Assembly: GCF_017377795.1 (NCBI RefSeq)
Contig: NZ_JAFRDR010000011.1
Span: 62,001 to 126,000 of the forward strand
DNA from: Williamsia soli
GTDB lineage: Bacteria > Actinomycetota > Actinomycetes > Mycobacteriales > Mycobacteriaceae
DNA: 64,000 nucleotides
Direction: 5' to 3'
The position numbers were made by a program, and so were the translations under genes. Positions 16,770-27,294 of this stretch are shown in pieces (the first letter of the stretch is position 1; every line of letters starts with the position of its first letter). The notes beneath the pieces are model-generated. The model did no database searches and was not told the origin of the DNA. It was given only the letters and a program-made list of their open reading frames with translations.

Positions 16770-19700
16770 CAGCCCGTCATCGAGACCTGGCTGATCGCAC
16801 CCTGGTAGCGGCCATTGTCATTGCGCGGCAACGACGTCAGCCACACGAGCACGTACTTGGACGGTCCGGCGCCCGTGATCGGGATGCGCGTCTCCTGCGC
16901 TTCCAGAGTGGCCGCACCGACCCGGCGGGTGGTCTCGAAAGCGGCCTGCGGATTGTCGGCGGTCCGGATCTCCACCTGGATTCCCGGGGTGGGTGTCCGG
17001 ATGACGACGTCGGTGAGGGTGGCATCACGCTCGAGGGTGAACATCAGTCCGAGACCGGGTTTGAGGTTGCCGAATCTGGGTCCACCGCGGTATTCGTCGG
17101 TCTGCCAGGGTGGTGCCTGCCCGGTGATGACGTTGTTCAGGTTCTGCCTGCTGTCGGGCTCCTGATCGGAGTAGTCCAGCATCGAGACCGCGGTCAGGGG
17201 TACCGGAGCTGCTGCCACCGGGGCACCCTCGGCTCCGGAGGCCGGTGCCGACGACGAGAAGATGGAGTCGATGTCGGGTGTCGAGTCGTCGGCGCCGAAC
17301 GAGTTGCTCGCCCAGACGACCAGCGCGATGACCAGGAACAGCGTCAGCAGCGCGGCGCCGGCGATGGTGGCGATCATCCGAACCGAACGGGGTTTCTTCT
17401 GTTCGGTGCCACCCGAGCCCAACATGCGCGGTTTTGCACGCGGAGTCGAGCTGACGGGGGCTCCCCCGGGCCCGACCTGCGCGATGAGGTCGGTCTTCTG
17501 ATCGAGCACCGTTGCCTGGTCGAGAACGTGCTGAACCGTTGCTGCGGTTCGGATACCGCTGTTGCCCTCCAGCGCCCGGGCGGCGACGGCGGAGATCTCG
17601 AACGGCACGTCAGGTCGTTCGGCGCGCGGTTCGCGCGGCAGGTTGTCCGGGCCGGGGGCCGCAGGAGGCAGGCCACCGACCGGCTCGTTCGACTTGCGGC
17701 TCGTGGTCAAGGTCGAGCCGGTGTCGGGGTCCAGCGGCCAGCGGGCGAGTAGTAGGGCGTACAGCACTGCGCCGAGTCCACGGACGTCGGTCGACTTGTC
17801 GGCGTCGGCGAGCGTTCCGGGGAACGCCACGAACGCGTTGCCCTCCTGGCTGATCCGGATACGCTCCGGGTGGTCGATCGAGAGTGCGCCGCCGTTGCGG
17901 TGCGCGGATTCGGCTGCGGCCGCGAGTGCGCGAACGGCCCTGGCGGCGCCGACCGGTGAGGGGCCCGACTTCGCGACGTCGGCCAGCGACGAACTCGGAA
18001 CCCATTCGGCCACAACGATTCCACCCGAGGAGCCGCGCACGACGTCGAGAACACGCGAGATCCCGGGGGAATTGATCCGGCCGAGTCGCAGGGTGCGGGA
18101 CAGGACGGCCTGGGGGCCTTCGTCGCGGGGATCGATGCGGGCACCGGGCTCCGGTGGCGGCGCGACCTGCTGGGCATCGACGAACGTCAGGGCGACATCA
18201 CGATCGAGGTTGATGTCGCGGGCCTGCCAGAACTGCAGACCGCGCGACCCGCCGTGGTGCTGCAGCAATCGGTACCGCCCGCCTGCCACGGCGGCTCCCG
18301 GTACGAGTCGCGGCCCTCTGCGCGAACGCAGGTCGGGTACCGGGCGGTCGGACGCGGGCGCCAGATTCTCTCGCGGGCGTGGCTGCTCGATTCTTGCCTT
18401 CGTGGTCGGCTGGTCGTCGCTGCCGCCTCCGGTCCGGGAAACCGCGGTGGTAGGTGCAGGCCCGGCGGCGGGCGGTGTGTCGGCATCTTGATTCGTCATC
18501 GCACCTACTCCTCTCCTTCGATAGCGCAAGTCGGCGGGCGCCCGGACATCCATCCCGGCCGCGCCACCACTGGTGACCGCATAGGCCTGCCAGCTCGATG
18601 TTCCCCGGTCGAAACGTCGGATGACTTCGACTTGACCAGAATACGGAACGGATTCGTCGGCAGAGATCCGCGGGAACTGCACGGTCATGGTGGCCGCGCC
18701 GTCGGTGTCCGGTTCGGGTGCCGGAGCGATGGCCGGGATGAACCGGCCGAGCAGCCGGCGCACGGCGACCACCACGGCCAGCACGTCGGGGACCCGGAGC
18801 AGGGTCAGCACGGTGTAGGTCAGGCCGATGGCGACCACCGCGACCAGGAACAGGTACGCGACCGATCCGAGCTTGCCGTGCTCGGTTGACATCCGATGCA
18901 GCCCCGACACTTCCGCCAGGCCCCAGACCAGTGCACTGCACGCGACGGAGGCGCCGATGGTCCACAGGACCGTGCGACCCACGTTGTCCATCCGGGCCCC
19001 GCCGAGTCGACTACGGAGCAGGTAGTGGCCGACGATCGCGCCGACCAGATAACCCAATCCGTTGGACAGCGCCAACCACCGGATCACCGCGTCCGGATCG
19101 TCGAACAGGACGGGCCCGAGATACGACGACGCGACCTTCACGGCGGTGATGCCGATCACCATGTAGGTCGGGGTCCAGGCGTCCTCGCGGGCATAGAAGA
19201 CGCGTAGCTGCACCAGGGTCATCGCGTACGGGATCATCGTGAAGGCGCCCCAGGAGAGCACGCTGCCCAGTTGCGATGCGGTATCGGCGTCGAACTTGCC
19301 GAAGTTGAACACGGCCACACCGATGGCCGGTCCGAAGAACGTCATGAACGCGATGATCGGAACCATCGACACCATCGTCAGCCGGGTGGCGAGTGAGAGA
19401 TCATCGACCACGGCGTGGGTGTCGTCGGCGGCGGCGTTGCGGGAGAGCCGCGGCATGATCGCGGTCAGGATCGTCACCCCGAGTACCCCGTAGGGCAGCT
19501 GAAGCAGCTGCCACTGGGTGGCGTAGACGCTGACGCCTGCCTCACTGGCACTCGACGCGATCCGGTAGGTGACGATGAGGCCGACCTGGAGCACGGCGAC
19601 GTAGATGACGATGGCCAGCGCCATGTTGCCGAACTTGCGCAGCCGCGCGTCCAGACCCCACTGCAGGCGCAGTTTCACGCCGCTGCGGCGGATGGCCGGC

Positions 19701-20389
19701 ACCAGGACCATCGTCTGAGCCACCACGCCGAGCGTGGTGCCGACACCGAGGATGAGGAGTTTGGTGTCTCCCATCCGGACCGGGTTCAGAGAGATCTCCC
19801 CCGGCGCCGCCGCGTACGCGATCAGGGTCGTGATCTGCACGATGTTGTTCAGCACGGGCGCCCACGCACCCGGTTTGAACAGGCCCTTCATGTTCAGGAT
19901 CGCGATGAACAGCGCCGACAGCCCGTAGAAGAGCACCGACGGAAGCAGCAGGAATGCCAGTGCGGTGGCGAGATCGCGGTTGACCTTGCCGTCACCCAGG
20001 TTGAGTATCGTCAGCGCCGGCGCCGCGACGAGGGCGAGCAGAGTTGCCACACCCAGCACCACGACGGTGAGGGTGAAAATGCGGTTGATGAAGCCCGCTC
20101 CCCCGTCCGCGTCCTCGCGTTCGGCCCTGACCAGGACGGGAATGACGATCGCGGTGAGCACCGCGCCCAGCACGACTTCGGCGACCATGTTCGGCAGCAC
20201 GTACGCGGCCTGGAACGACGATGCGATGGCCGCACCCAGCAGGGCGAGCACGAGGACGGTGCGCACGAATCCGGTGATCCGGGAGATGAGCGTGGCGAGT
20301 GCGATCGAACCGCTGGTCCGCAGGACGCTGTCGTCGGAGGGCTGGGTGGGAACCACCGGTGTCGAACCCCGTGATCCTCCCTGGGTCAT
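16769..20389 (-). CDS. murJ: Lipid II flippase MurJ fused to a pseudokinase domain (MviN)
   Basis: This 1206-residue protein matches mycobacterial MviN (Rv3910). Residues about 20-550 are the multi-helix MurJ flippase that exports lipid II. A disordered linker leads to a cytoplasmic kinase-like domain (about 705-960), then a transmembrane helix (about 1005-1028) and an extracellular beta-rich domain to the end. The kinase fold lacks catalytic residues: the VAIK-type lysine motif reads VALTFVD, the HRD loop reads SIDHPERIRIS, and no DFG is seen. In mycobacteria the phosphorylated pseudokinase binds FhaA. ATG overlaps the upstream DUF6049 stop (ATGA) and the stop overlaps tag. Confidence 0.95.
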   Translation of the reverse strand: MTQGGSRGSTPVVPTQPSDDSVLRTSGSIALATLISRITGFVRTVLVLALLGAAIASSFQAAYVLPNMVAEVVLGAVLTAIVIPVLVRAEREDADGGAGFINRIFTLTVVVLGVATLLALVAAPALTILNLGDGKVNRDLATALAFLLLPSVLFYGLSALFIAILNMKGLFKPGAWAPVLNNIVQITTLIAYAAAPGEISLNPVRMGDTKLLILGVGTTLGVVAQTMVLVPAIRRSGVKLRLQWGLDARLRKFGNMALAIVIYVAVLQVGLIVTYRIASSASEAGVSVYATQWQLLQLPYGVLGVTILTAIMPRLSRNAAADDTHAVVDDLSLATRLTMVSMVPIIAFMTFFGPAIGVAVFNFGKFDADTASQLGSVLSWGAFTMIPYAMTLVQLRVFYAREDAWTPTYMVIGITAVKVASSYLGPVLFDDPDAVIRWLALSNGLGYLVGAIVGHYLLRSRLGGARMDNVGRTVLWTIGASVACSALVWGLAEVSGLHRMSTEHGKLGSVAYLFLVAVVAIGLTYTVLTLLRVPDVLAVVVAVRRLLGRFIPAIAPAPEPDTDGAATMTVQFPRISADESVPYSGQVEVIRRFDRGTSSWQAYAVTSGGAAGMDVRAPADLRYRRRGVGAMTNQDADTPPAAGPAPTTAVSRTGGGSDDQPTTKARIEQPRPRENLAPASDRPVPDLRSRRGPRLVPGAAVAGGRYRLLQHHGGSRGLQFWQARDINLDRDVALTFVDAQQVAPPPEPGARIDPRDEGPQAVLSRTLRLGRINSPGISRVLDVVRGSSGGIVVAEWVPSSSLADVAKSGPSPVGAARAVRALAAAAESAHRNGGALSIDHPERIRISQEGNAFVAFPGTLADADKSTDVRGLGAVLYALLLARWPLDPDTGSTLTTSRKSNEPVGGLPPAAPGPDNLPREPRAERPDVPFEISAVAARALEGNSGIRTAATVQHVLDQATVLDQKTDLIAQVGPGGAPVSSTPRAKPRMLGSGGTEQKKPRSVRMIATIAGAALLTLFLVIALVVWASNSFGADDSTPDIDSIFSSSAPASGAEGAPVAAAPVPLTAVSMLDYSDQEPDSRQNLNNVITGQAPPWQTDEYRGGPRFGNLKPGLGLMFTLERDATLTDVVIRTPTPGIQVEIRTADNPQAAFETTRRVGAATLEAQETRIPITGAGPSKYVLVWLTSLPRNDNGRYQGAISQVSMTG

Positions 20390-22896
20390 CGGTGTCCGCC
20401 GTCCGGGTGATGGCCACCGCGTTCGGGTGGACTGTGCAGTGCGCGTGAGTCGGCCATCAGGCGATCTCGTTCGTCGGGCTCGGGCCGATCAAGGTCAGCC
20501 GGGTCGGGCTCACCCCTGAAACGGTGCCATAGACGGCGTCCGGCCAGGAAGACCAGCAGCACCCCGGCGCAGATCGTGATGATGAAGAGCGGTTTTCCAT
20601 ATGCGTTGGAATGTACTGACAGGTTGATGGGATCGCCCAACGGGACGCCGTTCGCGGTCACCAGACCGATCGCGACGGTCATCGATCTCGACCGGTCGGC
20701 GCGGGTGGGGACCTGGATCTGGCGGGTGCCGTTCGGGGGGATCTCGATCACGCCGAGGTCGCCGACGGTCATCCCGTCGGGCACCGCGATGTTCAGTCGC
20801 ACCCGCATCGCCACCGGAAGATCGCTTCGGATGACCAGCAGCAGGGGGCTGCGTTCGGACGCGAGTGTGAAGCGACCCCCCGGATCGAGAATGCCCACGC
20901 CGTCCCGGATGCTCGCCACCGTGATGGAGACCGCCGAGGTACGCATGTTCGCCGCGTGGCCCGCCGCGTGCTGATCCTGCGGGGCCACAGACGCCAGCGC
21001 GCGCAGCAGATCTTCCCGCAGTGGGGCCATGTAGGCGGCGGGGGTGATGGGGACATCGGCTCGCTTGGTCATCGCGTCCTGCAGCTCCGAGATCTGCGCG
21101 CTGCTGGTGCGCACCGTCGCGATCGCCTGGGGGCTGGGGCCCGCGACCTGTGCGGTACGGGGAGCGACCAGGGTGGCTCCGGTGGGCGTGGAGGAGGCGG
21201 TTGCCAGTTCCGTGGCGATGTCGGGCAGAGGCCGCGGCACGGCCAGGTCGGAACCGAGGAGCATCGTCATCGCCGAGAGCACCGCCTTGGTGTCCTCGGG
21301 CGTCGCCGACCACGTCGGCGGTGCGATCAGCACCTCACCGCGGCCGATCCGGTCGGCGATCGGATCGGCCGGCGGCGGTGTGCTCTGCTGCCGGGTGGCT
21401 TCGGGTGTCGCGCCGCTCGCCGACGGCGCGAGAGCGGAGAACATCAGCGAGGCGATTGCCGTCTGCCGCCTGGCCTGCTCGGAGCCGTGCACCCAGCCCG
21501 CACGCTGTGCGTTCGGCGTCACCTGGGCCGAGTGCGGGGTGGTCCCCAACGCGGCCAGTGCGCTGGCAAGGGCGGGATCGTAGGTCTGCGCCGCGAGGTC
21601 CTGGCCGAGGGGATACAGGCCGTCCGGTGAGGTGGGCGAGGTGTTGGCGACGCCGGAGGCTGCGACGACGGCGCCCGTGGACCCGGTGTCGCGGACCAGA
21701 TCCGCCCCGGCGTCGTCGAGGACACCTGACGCCGGGATGGCGAGTCCGCGCACGCTCTTGACGCCCAGGATGGTGTCGACGATGTCCGCGGGGGCGCGGA
21801 GCCCGACCTCGGAGAGATCCCTGTCCGCCACCTGGGTCAGGGCGGCGGTGTCGACGTGAGCGAACGACGTCGCGACGACGCACGTCTGGCCCGCCAGGGC
21901 GCTGAGCCTGTCGAGGAAAGCAATGGCCTGCGGGGTTCCGGTACCTTCGCGGGCCGGCCCGGTGGGATCGCCCGGATCGGTGGAGACGAGGTAGGGCTCG
22001 GTCATCGCCTGCACGCTGACCAGCAGGTCGGGATCCACCGCCAGGCACAGGCTGCGGGAGAGCTGGGAGTCCGGATCGTCGGCGTGTACCTGCTCCATCG
22101 CCGTGAGCAGATGGTCGAGGCGGCCGCCCGGTGAGATCGACTGCTGAAGACCGTTGTCCATCAGGCGCACGGTCTCGTCTCCCCCACCGGTGACGCCGGG
22201 CGCGAGCGAGGCAGGGGCGGCGATCGGCCACAACATCGTCAAGGCGACCGGCGAAGACGTGTCCGGCGGCACGGAGCCGTCTCCCCCGATCGGTGCCGTG
22301 GCCGGGTCTGCTCCCGGATCAGTGGTCTGGGCGCGGTCGCGGTCCGGCGGCAGCCCCGTCACGGGCAGCAGCGTGCGCGAGTCGTCGAGTCTGGCCGGAA
22401 CACCGTAGTCGGGGGTGCCATTGACATTGATGAGGATCGGATAGACGCCCGGACTGTCGATCTGAAGACTGGGATCGCCGGAACTGTTGTCGGACAGATT
22501 GATTTGCAGGGTGAACGGGACGGTCTTGCCGGGCGCGAGCTGTTCTGAGATGTCCTGGAAATCGCCGACGACCTCGAAGCTGTTGGCGTCGGCGGACAGG
22601 GAGTCCCCGAGTCCCGCGCTCGTGGTCACCTCCGGTGCCCGTTGCAGACGCATCGCGATGTTGCGGACGGGACGATCGCCGACGTTGGTGAGGGTGCCAC
22701 GGGCCGTCACCGTGCCGGGACTGGTTGTGGTGACCGTGGAGGGGTCGATCGCGTCGAGCGAGATGCTCAGGAACTCCCCGGTCGCGGTTTCTCCGTCGCC
22801 GGGTGCGGCGCCGGCGAGTGGTCCGGACCCGATCCCGAACATCACCGCGAGCACCCCCAGCAGTGCGACCAGCACCTGCATCGATCGTGCCTTCAC
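20386..22896 (-). CDS. Secreted/membrane-anchored DUF6049 protein (Rv3909-like)
   Basis: An 836-residue protein corresponding to Rv3909, always found just upstream of murJ in mycolata. It has an N-terminal signal sequence ([16 protein letters not shown], ending AGAAPG near residue 32), a large extracytoplasmic region, and a C-terminal membrane helix ([18 protein letters not shown], about residues 768-785) followed by a cytoplasmic tail. The molecular function is unknown; its fixed place in the Nudix-DUF6049-MurJ operon suggests a role with lipid II export or cell wall assembly. GTG 22896 overlaps the Nudix stop (GTGA), and its own stop overlaps the murJ ATG. Confidence 0.88.
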   Translation of the reverse strand: MKARSMQVLVALLGVLAVMFGIGSGPLAGAAPGDGETATGEFLSISLDAIDPSTVTTTSPGTVTARGTLTNVGDRPVRNIAMRLQRAPEVTTSAGLGDSLSADANSFEVVGDFQDISEQLAPGKTVPFTLQINLSDNSSGDPSLQIDSPGVYPILINVNGTPDYGVPARLDDSRTLLPVTGLPPDRDRAQTTDPGADPATAPIGGDGSVPPDTSSPVALTMLWPIAAPASLAPGVTGGGDETVRLMDNGLQQSISPGGRLDHLLTAMEQVHADDPDSQLSRSLCLAVDPDLLVSVQAMTEPYLVSTDPGDPTGPAREGTGTPQAIAFLDRLSALAGQTCVVATSFAHVDTAALTQVADRDLSEVGLRAPADIVDTILGVKSVRGLAIPASGVLDDAGADLVRDTGSTGAVVAASGVANTSPTSPDGLYPLGQDLAAQTYDPALASALAALGTTPHSAQVTPNAQRAGWVHGSEQARRQTAIASLMFSALAPSASGATPEATRQQSTPPPADPIADRIGRGEVLIAPPTWSATPEDTKAVLSAMTMLLGSDLAVPRPLPDIATELATASSTPTGATLVAPRTAQVAGPSPQAIATVRTSSAQISELQDAMTKRADVPITPAAYMAPLREDLLRALASVAPQDQHAAGHAANMRTSAVSITVASIRDGVGILDPGGRFTLASERSPLLLVIRSDLPVAMRVRLNIAVPDGMTVGDLGVIEIPPNGTRQIQVPTRADRSRSMTVAIGLVTANGVPLGDPINLSVHSNAYGKPLFIITICAGVLLVFLAGRRLWHRFRGEPDPADLDRPEPDERDRLMADSRALHSPPERGGHHPDGGHR

Positions 22897-23960
22897 GTGG
22901 CGTCAGGCGGGCCGGAGCCGGCCGGCGGACTGTGCGCAGCCGGTGCGCCCGAGGACTCATCGCCGTCGCCACCCCGGCCGGCACCGCGACGCCCGCGGCG
23001 CCGTCGTCGTCGAGGTTTCGCGACCACGGGCGGCTCGTTGCGTTTCTGGTTGCGGGCGGCCGCCGCCTTCTCGTAGGCGTTCGGCTCGGTGCGGGCACCC
23101 TGCGACTCCGATTCCGCCATGCGGTCCGGGTCGGCGGTCAGTTCGGCGATGACGTCCTCGGCGACCCGCGCGAGCCGGCGCTCGTCGGAGTAGGTCAGTC
23201 GTCGGGGCAGATCGGTCAGCGGCACCCACGCGACCTCGGCGACCTCGTAGTCGGCGTCGGAGAGTTCTCCGCCGGTGAACCGCATCAAATAGTGGTGGAC
23301 GGTCTTGTGGATCCTCTTGCCCTCGCTGACGAACCAGTAGTCGATCTTGCCGAGGGGCGCGACGACGTTTCCCTTGATACCGGTTTCCTCGGCGACCTCG
23401 CGGATGGCGGTCTGTTCGGCCGTCTCCCCCGTCTCGATGTGACCCTTGGGCAACGACCACATCATCCGGCCACGACGGTCCACCCGACCGATGAGGGCGG
23501 CGCAACGTTCTTCACCGGGTCCGTCCAGACCCGACACCATCAGGCCACCGGCCGAGGTCTCCCTGACCGTGCGAAGACGCTGCTTGGCGAGGTTGGCGGG
23601 CACCTTTGGCGGTGCCTTGGTCTTGCCGACGTCCGACGGCTTGACCTGCGCGGTCCTACCCTCGGTGACCGGGTTCCCGGCCACTCCGGTCGCCTCACTG
23701 CGGGCCGCCTCGGCGCTGCTGTCGGCAGGCCTGGACGGTTTGCGTCGACGGCCGCGACGGGATCGGCGGGAGCCGCCGCCACCCGACTCGGTCCCGGAGC
23801 GATCATCGGCCGATTGTTGCTCTCCACCTGCGGGTTGTTGACGCGGCTCGGTTCCGTTCTGGTTCGTGCCGACATCTCGAGCGGCCCCGCGCCTACCGCC
23901 GCGCCTGCGCCGTGGGCGCCGGGCGACGTCCCTGTTCGGCTCGGTGGGTTCGGCTGACAC
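22893..23960 (-). CDS. mutT4: Nudix hydrolase (MutT4-like)
   Basis: Counterpart of Rv3908 (MutT4). A Nudix domain sits at about residues 125-270 with box [20 protein letters not shown] then TGI. It is flanked by Arg/Gly-rich, probably disordered, N- and C-terminal extensions ([31 protein letters not shown]). MutT4 is thought to clean up oxidised or other abnormal nucleotides, but the activity of this one cannot be told. GTG 23960 is chosen as the family-like start (VSAEPTEP); the frame is open far upstream over divergent pcnA. It heads the operon running into DUF6049, murJ and tag. Length is 355 residues. Confidence 0.85.
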   Translation of the reverse strand: MSAEPTEPNRDVARRPRRRRGGRRGAARDVGTNQNGTEPRQQPAGGEQQSADDRSGTESGGGGSRRSRRGRRRKPSRPADSSAEAARSEATGVAGNPVTEGRTAQVKPSDVGKTKAPPKVPANLAKQRLRTVRETSAGGLMVSGLDGPGEERCAALIGRVDRRGRMMWSLPKGHIETGETAEQTAIREVAEETGIKGNVVAPLGKIDYWFVSEGKRIHKTVHHYLMRFTGGELSDADYEVAEVAWVPLTDLPRRLTYSDERRLARVAEDVIAELTADPDRMAESESQGARTEPNAYEKAAAARNQKRNEPPVVAKPRRRRRRGRRGAGRGGDGDESSGAPAAHSPPAGSGPPDAT

Positions 23961-24075
23961 CCAATAGATGCTAGTCGTGTGTAACCCGCTGTTTGCTCCA
24001 GCGTGGCCGTTGGACGTTGCCGGGAGACGAAGCCGGAGGCGGAGCTCGAGGTCTTCGTCGGTACTCTGGCGTTTC

Positions 24076-25545
24076 GTGACAACTCCTGCTGATTCCACAG
24101 ATGACCTGGCCGCCGCCGAACGACGGACCAGGTTACTGGCTGCGGCTGCGGTGTCGCTGAGGAGTCTGTCGGACGTGCTCGACCCGCTGGGAGCGCGATT
24201 CGCGGCAGCGGGATTCGAGCTGTATCTCGTCGGGGGCTCGGTGCGTGACGCGGTGCTGGGGCGCCTCACGAACGACCTCGACTTCACCACCGACGCCCGG
24301 CCGGACAAGGTGAAGGAACTGCTGCACGGCTGGGCGGAGGCGATCTGGGACACCGGTATCGATTTCGGCACCATCAGCGCTGCCAAGGCCGGGCATCAGA
24401 TCGAGATCACGACCTTCCGGGCCGATTCTTACGACCGGGTGGGGCGCAATCCCGAGGTGCGGTTCGGTGACCGTCTCGAAGACGACCTGATCCGCCGCGA
24501 TTTTTCCATGAACGCGATGGCGGTGAAGATCGGGGACGACGGCAGTCAGCAGTTCGTCGACCCTCTCGGCGGCCTGGACGCTCTGCTCGCCGGGGTGATC
24601 GACACGCCCGCGGCGCCCGAGGACTCCTTCAACGACGATCCGTTGCGGATGCTGCGCGGCGTCCGGTTCGTCTCGCAGCTCGGCTTCTCCCTCTCCCCCG
24701 GCGTGTTCGCTGCGACGGTGCGGATGGCTGCGCAGATCGAACGCATCACGGTCGAGCGGATCGCGGCCGAGCTCGACAAGCTGATCCTCGGAGAGCACGC
24801 CGTCGAGGGTGTCGACATGTTGTGTGAAACGGGTCTGGCCGAACGCGTGATGCCCGAGATCCCCGGGATGAAATTGGCGATCGACGAACACCACCAGCAC
24901 AAGGACGTCTACACCCACTCCCTGACGGTGCTCTCGCAGGCGATCGATCTCGAGGACGGCGATCCCGACCTGGTGCTGCGGTGGGCCGCGATTCTCCACG
25001 ACATCGGCAAACCGGGTACGCGCAGGCATGAACCCAATGGCGGCGTCAGTTTCCATCACCACGAGGTCGTCGGAGCGAAGATGGTGCGCAAACGGCTGCG
25101 CGCACTGAAGTACCCGAAGGCCGTGATCGAAGACGTGGCCAATCTGGTGTTCCTGCACCTGCGATTCCACGGATACGGCGAGGGCCAGTGGACCGACTCC
25201 GCGGTGCGCCGCTATGTGACGGACGCCGGTGAACTGCTCCCCCGGCTCCACAAACTCGTGCGGGCGGACTGCACCACCCGCAACAAGCGCCGGGCACAGC
25301 GACTGCAGCAGAACTACGACAACCTCGAGGCCCGGATCGACAAGATCGCGGAGGCGGAGGATCTCGCACGTGTCCGGCCTGATCTCGACGGCAACGCGAT
25401 CATGGAGCTACTCGGTCTGCCGCCGGGTCCACAAGTCGGTAAGGCGTGGCGGTACCTGAAAGAACTACGCCTCGACCGGGGGCCCATGTCACACGATGAA
25501 GCCGAAGAGGCCCTGCGGCAGTGGTGGGCGGAGCAGCAGGACTGA
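24076..25545 (+). CDS. pcnA: CCA tRNA nucleotidyltransferase
   Basis: This class II nucleotidyltransferase adds or repairs the CCA end of tRNA; it corresponds to Rv3907c. The catalytic head carries [13 protein letters not shown] and [12 protein letters not shown] (about residues 50-75), followed by [10 protein letters not shown] and the [11 protein letters not shown] core. A C-terminal HD domain is present ([12 protein letters not shown] and ILHDIGKPG, about 277-312). GTG 24076 (VTTPADST) is preferred. A TACTCT -10-like hexamer (24062-24067) eight bases before it suggests a leaderless mRNA. It diverges from the Nudix-murJ operon. Length is 489 residues. Confidence 0.95.
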   Translation: MTTPADSTDDLAAAERRTRLLAAAAVSLRSLSDVLDPLGARFAAAGFELYLVGGSVRDAVLGRLTNDLDFTTDARPDKVKELLHGWAEAIWDTGIDFGTISAAKAGHQIEITTFRADSYDRVGRNPEVRFGDRLEDDLIRRDFSMNAMAVKIGDDGSQQFVDPLGGLDALLAGVIDTPAAPEDSFNDDPLRMLRGVRFVSQLGFSLSPGVFAATVRMAAQIERITVERIAAELDKLILGEHAVEGVDMLCETGLAERVMPEIPGMKLAIDEHHQHKDVYTHSLTVLSQAIDLEDGDPDLVLRWAAILHDIGKPGTRRHEPNGGVSFHHHEVVGAKMVRKRLRALKYPKAVIEDVANLVFLHLRFHGYGEGQWTDSAVRRYVTDAGELLPRLHKLVRADCTTRNKRRAQRLQQNYDNLEARIDKIAEAEDLARVRPDLDGNAIMELLGLPPGPQVGKAWRYLKELRLDRGPMSHDEAEEALRQWWAEQQD

Positions 25546-25571
25546 CAACGTCTGGGCAGAACCGGCGGCGT

Positions 25572-26378
25572 CTAGGTGAGCGACACCAGTTGGCCGAGAT
25601 CGTCGCTGGGGAGTTCACCGTCGACGACCGCGGTGACCGTCGCGTTATTCAGCACAATGCCGCCCTTGTGGTTGTCGAGGAAGGCGGTGTCGGCGGCGTC
25701 GCGGCCGGTGGCGATCCGGACCAGGGTCTGCCGCGGTGCGAGACAGGTCGCATCCACCACGCGCCACTGCCCGTCGACGAATGCCTCGGCGACGGCATGG
25801 AAGTCCATGGGGTCGCAGCCCGGTGCGTAGACCGCCACCAGTCGCGCCGGAACGTTCACCGCCCGCAGCGTCGCGACGACGAGATGTGCGTAGTCGCGGC
25901 ACACCCCGGCTCCGGCGAGCAGCGTGTCCGCGGCTCCGTCGATGGGATCGCTCGAACCCGGCACATAGTCGAGATGCGTTCCCACCCAGGCCGATACCTT
26001 CTCCAGCAACGTGGCCGGTTCGGTGATGTCGCCGAATTGCTTTGCGGCGAAACCGAAGAACTTGTCCGCCTCGGCATAACGACTGGGACGCAGATACAGT
26101 GACAGATCGTAGTCGGACACCGGTGCGGGCTCGGTGTTGCCGATCACGGTGGCCTCGTACTTGGCCTGGAGGTTGCCCACGCCCGCGTGCATCATGTGGA
26201 TGCGGTTACCGTGGGCGCCACTGATCTCGCGGACGTCCAACGGGCGACCGTCGAGGAGGAACGACAGCGACTCCGTCACCTCGGCACCCGGATGTGGCGC
26301 GATCGCGATCTGGAACTCCAGATCGGTCTCACCGGTGATGTCGACGTCGAGCTGGGCAGATACGTCACGTTTGAGCAC
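25572..26378 (-). CDS. Transglutaminase-like cysteine protease family protein
   Basis: A transglutaminase-like fold protein. An N-terminal beta-rich domain (Transglut_N-like, residues 1-110) precedes the catalytic core with the Cys-His-Asp triad visible: GVCRDYAHL (Cys about 159), DFHAVAEAF (His about 193) and WRVVDAT (Asp about 208). Such actinobacterial proteins are mostly uncharacterised and often act as proteases or amide hydrolases. GTG 26378 follows AAGGAG, and the start overlaps the 3' end of the upstream kinase gene by 14 bases, so the genes share a transcript. Length is 268 residues. Confidence 0.85.
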   Translation of the reverse strand: MLKRDVSAQLDVDITGETDLEFQIAIAPHPGAEVTESLSFLLDGRPLDVREISGAHGNRIHMMHAGVGNLQAKYEATVIGNTEPAPVSDYDLSLYLRPSRYAEADKFFGFAAKQFGDITEPATLLEKVSAWVGTHLDYVPGSSDPIDGAADTLLAGAGVCRDYAHLVVATLRAVNVPARLVAVYAPGCDPMDFHAVAEAFVDGQWRVVDATCLAPRQTLVRIATGRDAADTAFLDNHKGGIVLNNATVTAVVDGELPSDDLGQLVSLT

Positions 26379-27294
26379 GAGACTCCTTCGAGGGATTGCG
26401 AGGTACCAGAAAGGTTACGGCACCGGGGAGGGTTTCGATGGTCGCGGGAAGCATGCCGACCCGGTCGCCGTCGGCGTAGATGGGTGCGGCGGGCTCGCAT
26501 TCGAGCACGATTTTTCGACCCCGCAGCTGTTCGACCTCGGGCCGGTGAATGTGTTTGCCGCTGTACACCGTTGGGAAGAGCGTCAGCAGACGTAGTCGGG
26601 AGCCGCTGAGTACGAGCGTGAGGTCGAGCAGCCCGTCGTCGATGATGGCGTCAGGTGTGATGTGCATCCCTCCGCCGTACGAACGGGTGTTACCGGCCGA
26701 CGCCAGGACGAGATCGCGTTCGATGGTGGTGCCGTCGACGGTGATCCGGTAATGGAATGGCTTCAGCTTCGCGATCTCGGCCACGGCTGCGATGGGATAC
26801 CGCAGTTGACCCTTCGGCCGCGAAAGCATGTTCGCCCGTTCGGTGACCAACGCATCGAGCCCGGTCGCCGCGACCGTCCCGAACACGGAGTTGCTGCCAT
26901 CGGCGAGAGTGATCTGGGCAAGGTCGATGCTGCGTTGGTGACCGGCGCCGATGATCGCCGCGGCGGCGACCGGATCGTCGATCGGGATACCAAGTGCGCG
27001 TGCGTGATCGTTGCCGGTACCGGCAGGCATCAGGCCGATGGACGTGCCGGTCCCCCGCACCGCCACGAGCGCCAACCTGATACTGCCGTCGCCGCCGATG
27101 ACCACGACGGCATCGTGATCGGACCGGGCGGCGCTGTGCGCCAACTCCTGCGCGTGGGTCGCGTCGCGGCCGATCATCTCGGTGACGTCGAGACCGTGGG
27201 CGCGGAGCGCCCCCAGTGCGGTCTCGGCGGCACCGGCTCCGAGACCGTGACGTGCGGAGGGGTTGATCAGTGCGGCAATGCGCCGGATGGTCAT
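26365..27294 (-). CDS. Diacylglycerol kinase-family lipid kinase
   Basis: A DagK/YegS-type lipid kinase, resembling Rv2252, that phosphorylates diacylglycerol or a related lipid. Motifs: IAALINPSARHG near the N-terminus, VVVIGGDGSIRLALV (the GGDG nucleotide loop), GLMPAGTGNDHARALGIP and a C-terminal beta-sandwich ending in YADGDRVGMLPATIE. ATG 27294 overlaps the upstream flavoprotein stop by four bases (ATGA), so translation is coupled. The 309 residues are normal. The Rv2252/Rv2251 order is conserved here. Confidence 0.92.
   Translation of the reverse strand: MTIRRIAALINPSARHGLGAGAAETALGALRAHGLDVTEMIGRDATHAQELAHSAARSDHDAVVVIGGDGSIRLALVAVRGTGTSIGLMPAGTGNDHARALGIPIDDPVAAAAIIGAGHQRSIDLAQITLADGSNSVFGTVAATGLDALVTERANMLSRPKGQLRYPIAAVAEIAKLKPFHYRITVDGTTIERDLVLASAGNTRSYGGGMHITPDAIIDDGLLDLTLVLSGSRLRLLTLFPTVYSGKHIHRPEVEQLRGRKIVLECEPAAPIYADGDRVGMLPATIETLPGAVTFLVPRNPSKESRAQT

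Noticed and set aside
19415-20374. Open frame of 319 codons on the plus strand opposite murJ
   Set aside because: Composition is the shadow of the GC-rich murJ codons (Arg/Gly/Asp/His rich), and no protein motif is present.
24546-25251. Long minus-strand frames opposite pcnA
   Set aside because: They are antisense to conserved catalytic segments of pcnA and show no motif.
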